Positions 10,602 to 22,190 of a stretch of 64,000 nt of DNA are shown in pieces (within the stretch, counting starts at the first letter, position 1; every line of letters starts with the position of its first letter). The translations under genes and the position numbers were made by a program. The notes under the pieces are model-generated. The model made no database searches. It was not told the origin of the DNA and saw nothing but the letters and a program-made list of their open reading frames with translations. Source of the DNA: Isoetes taiwanensis (taxonomy: Eukaryota > Streptophyta > Lycopodiopsida > Isoetales > Isoetaceae); assembly GCA_021234155.1 (NCBI GenBank), contig JAJEKV010000045.1, forward strand, positions 834,147 to 898,146, read 5' to 3'.

Positions 10602-11226
10602 ATGGCGCCCACGAACTTTGTTGAATGGTACAATAATGCCAACCACATCCGTGATTTCCCTGCACTGGAGGCCTTGCATGTCTTTGACCATGTCTTCGAC
10701 CTCCATGCAACCCTGACTAGAACCCCCTATTATACAGATATTGTATGCCAGTATGACCAACAAGTCTTACCCTGGGAAGTCAGCCTTCCCAAGGGGAGGC
10801 AAGTGGGTGTCCTTGGAGTCGGTAAGCCAAGTCTTAGGCGGGGGACGAAGAATAGGACCAGTTGAGGGCCAGTTGTGGGATAGGACGAAGAATATGCCTG
10901 ATTATATGAGTTGCAAGGCTTACAGGCATAGGTATGTCTCGGCACATGTGGCTCTATCTTTGTTTATGCATTACAGGGCAATCAACAGGGTGGGGGAGCC
11001 TTCGATCCAACCCTTGGACCTTGCATCACTCAACACCAGGGTAGAACATGACCAGATCCACGAGATTCAGTCCTCAGAGTATGTCTACCATGGCATTGCA
11101 TCAGGGGCACTTCAGATCGAGGAAGGGGAGGACGACCAAGATTGGGAGAGCCGGGAAGCCATCAAGGATGGAGAGGCAAATTCTTTAGGTATGCAATTTG
11201 CAGTTTCCATTTTTCTTGCTCAATAG
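10602..11226 (+). pseudogene. Orphan ORF, frameshifted, unknown function
   Basis: The ATG at 10,602 opens a frame of 87 residues (MAPTNFVEWYNNANHIRDFP). A second frame, open from 10,741 to 11,226, continues with KWVSLESVSQVLGGGRR, ALSLFMHYRAINRVGEP and an acidic end (IEEGEDDQDWE). The switch needs one base change between about 10,740 and 10,780. I tested a short GT-AG intron at 10,822-10,872 and it does not restore the frame. The translation looks like real protein but I recognise no domain. It may be a transposon gag-like or accessory protein. The final codons run into GGTATGCA, a possible splice donor. Confidence 0.4.
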
Positions 11227-11846
11227 CTGCGAGCTTCCCTTTATTCCTTTCTTGCCCGTCCTTAGAAGTTTCTGGTCTGTCCTCCACATGATGGGATTGA
11301 GCAACCTGCCTTTCTTTGGGCGGCGGCTCTTTGAACTGTACTTTCTTTACATTCTTATCCACTGTAGATGTATTCTTTGGACAGTTAGATTAATAATGCG
11401 GTCCTCCACAAAGATAATATCGAGTCTTTGGTCCTTTACTCTGCTCTGGCTTAGCCTTTTGTCCATTATTTGAGTGCTTTCCATTCCTTCCGTTAAACCT
11501 TGTCTTACGCTCATCACGTCCTCTTTTATTTTTCTTATCCCTTCTATTTTCAAATTTTTCACGCTTTAGTCTTTTCTGTTCCCGAGAAGGCGCTCCTTCC
11601 CAAATAACTAGTTTGCGGGTCTTGGGATTTAATTTCTGTTCTACAGCTACTCTGCCACTAATGTATGGCAAATCCACTTTTTCTAACCATTTAGGAACCT
11701 TGTTCTTCTTATTTTGGGATTCAGTTTCTGAAGCAATCACAGCATCTGGGTTGGGATTAGCTAATGGTGGATTGACAGGTGGCAAATTGTCAGGTGGAGG
11801 CGGGTTAGCATATGGAGGTTCACTTGGCAATGGAGGCTGCTGAACC
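11165..11846 (-). pseudogene. Gag-like fragment with a broken CCHC zinc knuckle (retrotransposon)
   Basis: Read from 11,846 down, the frame starts with a Pro/Asn-rich segment (QPPLPSEPPYANPPPP), then a basic segment (KWLEKVDLPYISGRVAVEQKL, and KRLKREKFENRRDKKNKRGR), then YYLCGGPHY, an in-frame TAA, and SNCPKNTST, VDKNVKKVQFKEPPPKE. The block LCGGPHYxSNCP has the spacing of a retroelement Gag zinc knuckle, with its first Cys replaced by Tyr and a stop inside it. No ATG is present at the upstream edge, so the 5' part is missing. Its Pro-rich part is duplicated at 15,425-15,715. Confidence 0.5.
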
Positions 11847-11898
11847 AAGGGGGTTCACACATGTATTCCATATAATACATGTGCGTGGACGCTGAAGG
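11563..11898. repeat. Duplicated segment A, copy 1
   Basis: Nearly identical to 15,425-15,760, from GCTTTAGTCTTTTCTG through GGACGCTGAAGG. It covers the upstream half of the gag-like frame. Segment B follows directly here, whereas in the second location segment B comes first. Confidence 0.85.
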
Positions 11899-12770
11899 TT
11901 TTTTTTATTAATGCAAATACGATAATTGATATTCAACATTGTGTGCATGTAATCAAATGATCAACTTGGAGTGCATGTTTACCTTTGGGTAAATTCAAGG
12001 ACCATTGTCCACTAGGAGGCAATGTCTGAGTCGAATTATTTGTGTAGGTCCAATTGGGAATTTTTTCCAATCTTTGGCGACTATAACTCAAGATCTAACC
12101 AGATGCATTATTTCACATGGCAAAGTTTTCTAGATGCACAATTACAAGATGTAGTTCTAGATTAGGGCAAGTTTGGCATGTAACTTATTGGCATTGGCCA
12201 AATGGTGGTTTAAGCATGACCATTTCATTTATTACATTTGTTGCACGTTTACCATTATGAAATGTTAGAACGATGCAATCCTTTCAGGCGCAGTTTATTA
12301 TGAGCTCTACAAATTATCTTCAAGGACTCAACTCTAGAGAAATGCAAGGGCAATGGTCTTTTATGAAGATAATATTTGCAAGAGTCAAAATTCATGGTTC
12401 ACATTGGCCAGTAGAGAACTAACGTTGGGGTTTTTTTTCGGTTGCCCTAACATACATGCTCTTAGCGGCTGTCCTAACATGCAGACTCTTGGCCGCCTCG
12501 ACCGACTATGGATTAGGAAGATGCGAAAGGATGTATAGAACCGTATGATCTGGCGATAGTAGACAGATTATGCCAGGAACAATATATGCAGTGGCTGAGT
12601 TGTAGGCCGATTTTTAACAAACCGTAGCTGGGGTTTGAAAGCCAGTCTTCAAAAATAGAGACGGAATGATGTGCTTCTCTAGATGGCCGAGGAAGAATTA
12701 TTTTAGAAGAGAAAGTGTCTGGATCTACAGTGGCCATCGGTAACAGATCCCTGAATTGAAATATATGGAG
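11897..12770. repeat. Duplicated segment B, copy 1
   Basis: Matches 14,544-15,425, from the T-tract before ATTAATGCAAATACG to AAATATATGGAG, with scattered small indels. It contains an open stretch with NYLQGLNSREMQGQWSF that I cannot assign. The minus strand carries the stretch KIILPRPSREAHHSVSIFED. Confidence 0.85.
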
Positions 12771-14543
12771 TACTTTTCATTTGCACGGAGAATATGCAAA
12801 TGCTTACCTCATTTTGCAAATGCATGGAGTGTTTGCGGTGGCTTGAGCAGTCTATTCTCCATGCCCGAAAGATCTTTGAAGCTTCGAATGATATGGAGCA
12901 GCTTACAAACGTGTTCTATGCATATTTCAATCTTTGGTTTTTACCGCTTTGAGCAAGCATGCAAAATGGTAGATGTTCCCAGTTTAAACTACGTGAGAAC
13001 TTAAGCCTGCACATGAAAGAGTGCTACATATAGATGTCTATCTAGAATTAATTCTAGAAGAGTATTCTGCAAGGTTTTAATCCCATTTATGTTTTGCTAG
13101 CTCCTAGTTATTGCATAATATACGATTTATAGATGAGGTCATTGTAGAACAATACATAAAATGCGATATAGGTCTGATATAATAGTCAGGTTCTATGATT
13201 ATTTTAGAATCTGCAAATACATACTGCAGTTAAATAAATGTCATGTAAAATGTGTTATTAATGGCTGACAGATGTCTATGCAGTTGCATTTTATTCTCCG
13301 TTCATTCTTTTAGACTTTTCTAACTGGCAGGGCAAGAGGCACAATGGGTAATCAGCGAAGAGCTGAAAATCCCAATGTACCTTTTGGCCCTTGCCCTGAT
13401 ACCGTTTTTACGCTAACAGGGTATTGATTGGCTGCAGGTACGGGATTTTCTTCTTTGCTTTTGTAGTTGGATTTGGCTGGAAGAATGATGGAGATCTTGC
13501 TCATTTTGTTGCTGAAGTTTGTCCCTAAGAAGTTGCACACTGGCAAAGGCATCACATAAACGGTTTTCTTTAGAATATTATCATTTTAGCTTTGCTTTCT
13601 AGCAATAGTCTGTGACTAGAAAAGATCAAGCTTGTAATTAAAATACTATCTGCTACATTAGTCTCCAGATATTGAAACAATATGATGCTTACTGGATAAA
13701 TACTTCTTGCAATGATTTATGATCAATACATGCTGAAATGCTTAAATATTGACAAGACAGTAATGATAAGAAAAGTACTTTTGTTGAAATATTATGATTC
13801 TACTATTACTTTATGGATGAAAAAATGCTATATTGGCTGAAACATACAGGAATGAACAAGTAAAAATGGGTAAAAGGACACTGATCTAGAGATGCTCAGT
13901 CTAGTATCGGGGGGATAATATCTTGCCCCAGCATGTCCTGGTCTAGGTTTACTAGTCTAGGCTGGGTTTTTTTTAGACACTTCATCACACTGGAGATATC
14001 TGGTGTTGTCCTCTACCTATTGGCTAGTTGTATGAGCATTTAAGCCGCCCTAAGTCGCAACTTAGGAAAAGTAAATATATGGCTGATTGCATTGATATTT
14101 CTAGTAGACAACATATTGATTTTGCAAAGTTACTTTTCTGTTAGATATTATTTATGCAGGACGCATGTGATGAGGAAGAGTATGAGGTTATACCACCTAC
14201 ATGATACTATGGAAACCTGCAAAATGCAACCAAGATGAGATTGGCCATGAGGCTTGACACTATACTGATGCCAGTTGGCTCTATAGTTGTCTACTTTACA
14301 TATGCCAGTTGGCTATATAATTATGTCAATATGACAGCACACAACAGCACAGTGTTGCTCTAGTTGGTGCTCTAGTTTCCAAAAACTCCATTAACAAGGT
14401 ATGTTCTTAATCTAGAATCTCCTTCTGCTTTAAATTATGGGATGAGGCTTAACCCCTGTTGTGGCAGTGGGGGTTAGCTCTCCCCATGGTCACAGATTGA
14501 TACAATCAAGGTGTGTTTACCCTCATTCCACGGTAGGTGGTAG
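12771..14543. other. Unique sequence between the duplicated segments
   Basis: I see no supported gene. A weak coding-like stretch near 13,330-13,420 (plus-strand ISEELKIPMYLLALALIPF, a hydrophobic helix) and a minus-strand open frame at 13,352-13,555 cover the same bases and cannot be resolved. The rest is AT-rich. Confidence 0.4.
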
Positions 14544-15425
14544 GGTTTTTTTTATTAATGCAAATACGATAATTGATATTCAACATTGTGTGCATGTAAT
14601 CAAATGATCAACTTGGAGTGCATGTTTACCTTTGGGTAAATTCAAGGACCATTGTCCACTAGGAGGCAATGTCTGAGTCGAATTATTTGTGTAGGTCCAA
14701 TTGGAAATTTTTTCCAATACTGAAACTGGACTATAACTCAAGATCTAACCAGATGCATTATTTCACATGGCAAAGTTTTCTAGATGCACAATTACAAGAT
14801 GTAGTTCTAGATTAGGGCAAGTTTGGCATGTAACTTATTGGCATTGGCCAAATGGTGGTTTAAGCATGACCATTTCATTTATTACATTTGTTGCACGTTT
14901 ACCATTATGAAATGTTAGAACGATGCAATCCTTTTGTGCAGCTTGTTTATACGAGCTCTACGAATTATCTTCAAGGACTCAACTCTAGAGAAATGCAAGG
15001 GCAATGGTCTTTTATGAAGATAATATTTGCAAGAGTCAAAATTCATGGTTCACATTGGCCAGTAGAGAACTAACGTTGGGGTTTTTTTTCGGTTGCCCTA
15101 ACATACATGCTCTTAGCGGTCAGTCTAACATGCGAGACTCTTGGCCGCCTCACCGCCGACTATGGATTAGGAAGATGAGAAAGGATGTATAGAACCGCAT
15201 GATCTGGCGATAGTAGACAGTTATGCCAGAATAATATATCACGATGGGTGAGTTGTAGGCCGATTTTTAACAAACCGTGAGGCCGGGGTTTGAAAGCCGA
15301 TCTTCAAAAATAGAGACGGAATGATGTGCTTCTCTAGATGGCCGAGGAAGAATTATTTTAGAAGAGAAAGTGTCTGGATCTACAGTGGCCATCGGTAACA
15401 GATCCCTGAATTGAAATATATGGAG
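14544..15425. repeat. Duplicated segment B, copy 2
   Basis: Direct repeat of 11,897-12,770. Differences are short indels such as the changes around 14,715 and 15,120-15,250. Its end joins segment A copy 2 within GGAGC, with no filler. Confidence 0.85.
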
Positions 15426-15760
15426 CTTTAGTCTTTTCTGTTCCCGAGAAGGCGCTCCTTCCCAAATAACTAGTTTGCGGGTCTTGGGATTTAATTTCTG
15501 TTCTACAGCTACTCTGCCACTAATGTATGGCAAATCCACTTTTTCTAACCATTTAGGAACCTTGTTCTTCTTATTTTGGGATTCAGTTTCTGAAGCAATC
15601 ACAGCATCTGGGTTGGGATTAGCTAATGGTGGATTGACAGGTGGCAAATTGTCAGGTGGAGGCGGGTTAGCATATGGAGGTTCACTTGGCAATGGAGGCT
15701 GCTGAACCAAGGGGGTTCACACATGTATTCCATATAATACATGTGCGTGGACGCTGAAGG
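15425..15760. repeat. Duplicated segment A, copy 2
   Basis: Direct repeat of 11,563-11,898, carrying the Pro-rich gag-like segment on the minus strand. It is followed by a T-tract of about 16 bases. The order here is B-A; at the first location it is A-B. Confidence 0.85.
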
Positions 15761-16448
15761 GTTTTTTTTTTTTTTTTATATGCAGGCCTCTTGTGGGAAG
15801 CTCTTAACTAGCATTTCTTCTAGCATTGTTCCTAGAGTGCATGCTACTGGTTGGCTAAGTGTTAAGCTTCTTCTAGCGGCAATATACCTTTGGATCTAAT
15901 TGGTGCCATGTTGCATACAAGGGTTAGTAAACGTTTGAACGTATTTAACTCCTTGAAGAGTAAACCTTGTGGGCAATTTCATTGGGTTGTTCACCACCTT
16001 ACATAAGCAATGGGTTTCAGAATCTGCCTTAGGGTGAAGCTAATTTGCTTTGATAAATATCACAGTTCGGAAGTTCCTAGAATGGGACTTATTATTGGAA
16101 TTCATTGATTTCAACTTAATATTGGACTTCATGGTATTTACATTTGCTTAGAATTTTTCCCATGTACTCTCATTACCTTTTTCCTTAGCCGAAATTTGGT
16201 TTCTTCTCGGCCTTTATGAATGGTGGAGGTTGGGCGCCTTGATATCCGGCCGATATCCGGCCTGTTTTGCTGGGCTCTGCCCTATGATTTTCTGCAGACT
16301 TTCTTCACTCAGAAATTGTGCTTAGACTACTATTTCGCATATGAAGTAAGCACGGGATTTGGGGTTGCCCCCTTTTCTTTAAGGATGAATTTCCTGTCCA
16401 AAGACTCTGTTAAACACGCCATAGATGAGTCGCTCTTACACAGCAGTT
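15761..16448. other. No gene seen; left flank of the satellite array
   Basis: Low-complexity T-tract at the start, then ordinary AT-rich DNA. A small duplication of CGATATCCGGCC occurs near 16,240-16,262. No coding region is supported. Confidence 0.4.
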
Positions 16449-19400
16449 GGCCTATGATTTTAAGATGTCGAATACGAGTTTGCCTAAGGTTTTGATGGTA
16501 TATCGTGCCTCTATACGGTTTCATTTAAGCTTTTAGAATATGAAATACGGGGTTTCGAACCTCTACTAAAATAACTCAATGTCCTAATAAGACTACTTTA
16601 ACCAATCTAACTAGTGAGCTAATGTGACTATTTTTTATCTTAAATCTATGTTTTTTTTTATAATAACCCATTGAATTGTTTTAGGGATATGGTCTATGGT
16701 TTCAAGAATTATATCTATATCAAATCCCCTGAACCCCCTGTTATTTTGCTACATATTCTAAACGAGGTGCACCCCGGACTACCACAATTAAATCGGATCT
16801 GTCAATCCCACGGCCCCCATCAGATGTTGGAGCCTCCGACACCTCTCGTTTCGATTATGCTCAATTATGATTGGGGACACCTATGATTTTAAGATGTCGA
16901 ATCTGAGTTTGCCCTAAGGTTTTGATGGTATATCGTGCCTCTATACGGTTTCATTTAAGCTTTTAGAATATGAAATACGGGGGTTTCTCAACCTCTACTA
17001 AAATAACTCAATGTCCTAATAAGACTACTTTAACCAATCTAACTAGTGAGCTAATGTGACTATTTTTTATCTTAAATCTATGTTTTTTTTTATAATAACC
17101 CATTGAATTGTTTTAGGGATATGGTCTATGGTTTCAAGAATTATATCTATATCAAATCCCCCTGGAACCCCCTGTATTCTAAACGAGGTGCACCCTGGAC
17201 TACCACAGTCGTCGGATCTGTCAATCCTACGGCCCAGACTGTATGTTGGAGCCTCTGGACACCTCTCGTTTCGATTATGCTCAATTATGATTGGGGACGC
17301 CTATGATTTTAAGATGTCGAATACGAGTTTGCCTAAGGTTTTGATGGTATATCGTGCCTCTATACGGTTTCATTTAAGCTTTTAGAATATGAAATACGGG
17401 GTTTCGAACCTCTACTAAAATAACTCAATGTCCTAATAAGACTACTTTAACCAATCTAACTAGTGAGCTAATGTGACTATTTTTTATCTTAATTCTATGT
17501 TTTTTTTTATAATAACCCATTGAATTGTTTTAGGGATATGGTCTATGGTTTCAAGAATTATATCTATATCAAATCCCCACGGAACCCCACAGATTCTAAA
17601 CGAGGTGCACCACGGACTACCACGTCGTCGGATCTGTCAATCCTACACGCCCAGGGCATATGTTGGAGCCTCGACACACCTCTCGTTTCGATTATGCTCA
17701 ATTATGATTGGGGACACCTATGATTTTAAGATGTCGAATACGAGTTTGCCTAAGGTTTTGATGGTATATCGTGCCTCTATATACGGTTTCATTTAAGCTT
17801 TTAGAATATGAAATCACGGGGTTTTAGAACCTCTACTAAAATAACTCAATGTCCTAATAAGACTACTTTAACCAATCTAACTAGTGAGCTAATGTGACTA
17901 TTTTTATCTTAAATCTATGTTTTTTTTTATAATAACCCATTGAATTGTTTTTAGGATATGGTCTATGGTTTCAAGAATTATATCTATATCAAATCCCCCT
18001 CGAACCCCTGTATTCTAAACGAGGTGCACCACCCGACTACCACAACGTCGGATGGGATCAATCCCTACACGCCCGCATCGTATGTTGGAGCCTCCTAATA
18101 AGACACCTCTCGTTTCGATTATGCTCAATTATGATTGGGGACGCCTATGATTTTAAGATGTCGAATACGAGTTTGCCTAAGGTTTTGATGGTATATCGTG
18201 CCTCTATACGGTTTCATTTAAGCTTTTAGAATATGAAATACGGGGTTTCAACCTCTACTAAAATAACTCAATGTCCTAATAAGACTACTTTAACCAATCT
18301 AACTAGTGAGCTAATGTGACTATTTTTTATCTTAATTCTATGTTTTTTTTTTATAATAACCCATTGAATTGTTTTAGGGATATGGTCTATGGTTTCAAGA
18401 ATTATATCTATATCAAATCCCCACGGAACCCCTCAGATTCTAAACGAGGTGCACCACTCGACTACCACGATCGTCCGGATCTATCAATCCCACGGCCCGG
18501 TATGTTGGAGCCTCTGGACACCTCTCGTTTCGATTATGCTCAATTATGATTGGGGACACCTATGATTTTTTAAGATGTCGAATACGAGTTTGCCTAAGGT
18601 TTTGATGGTATATCGTGCCTCTATACTACGGTTTCATTTAAGCTTTTAGAATATGAAATCTGGGGTTTCAACCTCTACTAAAATAACTCAATGTCCTAAT
18701 AAGACTACTTTAACCAATCTAACTAGTGAGCTAATGTGACTATTTTTTATCTTAAATCTATGTTTTTTTATAATAACCCATTGAATTGTTTTAGGGATAT
18801 GGTCTATGGTTTCAAGAATTATATCTATATCAAATCCCCCGGAACCCCACAGCGTATTCTAAACGAGGTGCACCACGGACTACCACAGTGAGAGTCGTCG
18901 GATCACATCAATCCCCCTCGACGGCCCGCATCGTATGTTGGAGCCTCTGGACACCTCTCGTTTTCCGATTATGCTCAATTATGATTGGGGACGCCTATGA
19001 TTTTAAGATGTCGAATCTGAGTTTGCCTAAGGTTTTGATGGTATATCGTGCCTCTATACGGTTTCATTTAAGCTTTTAGAATATGAAATACGGGGTTTGA
19101 ACCTCTACTAAAATAACTCAATGTCCTAATAAGACTACTTTAACCAATCTAACTAGTGAGCTAATGTGACTATTTTTTATCTTAATTCTATGTTTTTTTT
19201 ATAATAACCCATTGAATTGTTTTTTGGATATGGTCTATGGTTTCAAGAATTATATCTATATCAAATCCCCACAGGAACCCTCACCGTATTCTAAGCGAGG
19301 TGCACCACGGACTACCGATCGTCGGATCATCAATCCTCTGGCCCCGGAGGCGTATGTTGGAGCCTCGGACACCTCTCGTTTGATTATGCTCAATTATGAT

Positions 19401-21540
19401 TGGGGACACCTATGATTTTAAGATGTCGAATCGAGTTTGCCTAAGGTTTTGATGGTATATCGTTACCTCTATCGGTTTCATTTAAGCTTTTAGAATATGA
19501 AATCACGGGGTTTGAACCTCTACTAAAATAACTCAATGTCCTAATAAGACTACTTTAACCAATCTAACTAGTGAGCTAATGTGACTATTTTTTATCTTAA
19601 ATCTATGTTTTTTTATAATAACCCATTGAATTGTTTTAGGGATATGGTCTATGGTTTCAAGAATTATATCTATATCAAATCCCCACTGGAACCCCTCAGT
19701 ATTCTAAGCGAGGTGCACCACGGACTACCACGGTCGTCGGATCACATCAATCCCTCGGCCCGGTATGTTGGAGCCTCACGGACACCTCTCGTTTGATTAT
19801 GCTCAATTATGATTAGGGGCCTTTATGATTTTAAGATGTCGAATCACGAGGTTTGCCTAAGGTTTTTGATGGTATATCGTTGCCTCTATCNNNNNNNNNN
19901 NNNNNNNNNNNNNNNNNNNNNNNNNNNNNNNNNNNNNNNNNNNNNNNNNNNNNNNNNNNNNNNNNNNNNNNNNNNNNNNNNNNNNNNNNNTTGGTTTCAT
20001 TTAAGCTTTTTAGAATGAAATGCGAGGTTTGAACCTCTACTAAAATAACTCAATGTCCTAATAAGACTACTTTAACCAATCTAACTAGTGAGCTATTGTG
20101 ACTATTTTATCTTAAATCTATGTTTTTATAATAACCCATTGAATTGTTTGGGATATGGTCTGGTTTCAAGTATATCTATATCAAATCCCTGGAACCCCAC
20201 AGTAATTTCAGGGTGCACCGGACTACACGATTCGTCGGATCTGTCCAATCCTACGGCCCGGTATTATGTTGAATAGGACACCTCTACGTTTTGATTATGC
20301 TCAATTATGATTGGGGGCGCCCTATGATTTTAAAATTAATGGAATACGAGTTTGCCCTAAGGTTTTGATGGTATGTCGTTGCCTCTATCACGGTTTCATT
20401 TAAGCTTTAGAATGGCAAATGCGGGGTTGAACCTCTACTAAAAATAACTCCAATGTCCTAATAAGACTACTTTAACCAATCTAACTAGTGAGCTAATAGC
20501 TGACTATTTTATCTTAATAATTCTATGTTTTTTATAATAACCCATTGAATTGTTTGGGGATATGGTCTATGGTTTCAGAATTATAATATATAAATCCCCA
20601 CAGAACCTATTGTTCTAAGCGAGGGTGCGCACGGACTACGATGGTGGGATCACGTCAATCCCTACGGCCCGGTATGTTGGAGCCTCGGACACCTCCGTTT
20701 CGATTATGCTCAGTATGATTGGGGACACTATGATTTTAAGATGTCGAATCTGAGTTTGCCTAAAAGGTTTTTGATGGTATATCGTTAACACTCTATCACA
20801 GTTTCATTTAAGCTTTTAGAATATATGAAATCACGGGGTTTGAACCTCTACTAAAATAACTCAATGTCCTAATAAGACTACTTTAACCAATCTAACTAGT
20901 GAGCTAATGTGACTATTTTTTATCTTAAATCTATATTGTTTTATAATAACCCATTGAATTGTTTTTAGGGATATGGTCTATGGTTTCCAAAATTATATCT
21001 ATATCAAATCCCACTGGAACCCGTATTCTAAGCGAGGTGCACCACGGACTCCACGGTCGTCGGATCTACATCAATCCCTCGGCCCGGTATGTTGGGCCTC
21101 ACGGACACCTCTCGTTTGATTATGCTCAATTATGATTGGGGGCCTATGATTTTTAAGATGTCGAATGCGAGGTTTGCCTAAGGTTTTTGATGGTATATAC
21201 GTGCCTCTATCACGGTTTCATTTAAGCTTTTAGAGAATATGAAATCGGGTTTCGAACCTCTACTAAAAATAACTCAATGTCTAATAAGACTACTTTAACC
21301 AATCTAACTAGTGAGCTAGTAATGACTATTTTATCTTAATTCTATGTTTTATAATAACCCATTGAATTGTTTTAGGGATATGGTCTATGGTTTCAAAATT
21401 ATATCTATATCAAATCCCCACGGAACCCCCGTATTCCTAAGCGAGTGCCTGGACTACCCGCGATCGTCGGGATCTCTGTCAATCCCTCGGCCCGGTATTA
21501 TGTTAGACCTCTGGACACCTCTGGATTTTGAATATGCGAC
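16449..21540 (+). repeat. Satellite array, forward arm: about 12 units of about 420 bp
   Basis: The marker CCAATCTAACTAGTGAGCT recurs at about 16,602, 17,034, 17,451, 17,872, 18,294, 18,714, 19,144, 19,559, 20,076, 20,476, 20,887 and 21,299, i.e. every 400-432 bases apart from the interval that holds the gap. The first eight units are very alike; later ones carry many indels. On the reverse strand each unit has a tRNA-like A box (TAGCTCACTAGTTAGATTGG, 16,621 to 16,602 in the first unit) and a perfect B box (GGTTCGAAACC, 16,561 to 16,551), about 60 bases apart. The short open frames inside (for example those starting NCFRDMVYGFKN) shift between units and are not under evident constraint. Confidence 0.9.
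19891..19990. other. Assembly gap of 100 N inside the satellite
   Basis: Exactly 100 N bases, the usual placeholder for a gap of unknown size. It falls in the middle of a satellite unit, so the true number of units is unknown. Confidence 0.97.
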
Positions 21541-22190
21541 GACTCTTGAGGGGGTTTTGTGTTTTATCTTTGTTTTCTCCTAAGGTTTTCATATGATTTG
21601 GTGGTATTCATCGGTGTACTAAATAGTATTTCTAGAGTGCCTTTTGTAAACGTTGATTTTTTAGAAAGGGGCAAATCTGTGGTGAATATCCTCCCATTAG
21701 TTTTAGGGTTTTTTAGGGTTGTGTGGATTAGGGCATGATGACCATTTTAGCTTGACTTTTAAATCCCCATGTATTAACTCCATTTTAACTATTACGAGAC
21801 TAAGCATTTATTTTATTTTCTTTTAAACCGTCTTTGAGGTTAAGAAGCTGACTCTGAATCCGGCCTCGGGCCATAGAATCCATTAAATCATCAAGGCACA
21901 TCCGATTTTGCCTTCTTAGGGATGAATCATTTCACTCGGTAACTGAATTCCGAGTGCGGGCGATTCACTCTTGAGTTAGGGTTTCAAGTTATCTTATCGT
22001 TGAGCGGTCCAGCACCAACAAGTTCGCGGCCGGTTTTCTTCATCGACTATAGCTGACATTAGTTTGGCCATAGATCATTTCTACCAGGCATTAAATCCAT
22101 AAGATAATGCTTCTCAAAATTACGAGCGTTGGCGTTGGCGTTCGAATATGTAGCGAAATAGCAGGGGTTTCGAGGATTTGATATAGATGC
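21541..22190. other. Spacer between the forward and inverted satellite arms
   Basis: About 650 bases without satellite units. It contains a T-rich stretch with the run TTAGGGTTTTTTAGGGTT and then more balanced sequence (AAACCGTCTTTGAGG onward). No gene is recognised. It marks the centre of the inverted arrangement. Confidence 0.6.

Noticed and set aside
10822-10872. A 51-base intron that would repair the orphan ORF at 10,602
   Set aside because: The GT and AG edges exist, but the resulting frame meets a stop immediately.
16551-16621. A genuine tRNA gene on the reverse strand
   Set aside because: The A and B boxes match, but the acceptor and anticodon stems do not fold into a full cloverleaf and the box spacing is too long. 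It is better explained as a SINE-type head.
16671-21583. Repeated 60-90 codon open frames starting NCFRDMVYGFKN or similar in the satellite
   Set aside because: They shift frame and end at different points from unit to unit and follow the DNA repeat, so there is no sign of protein-level constraint.
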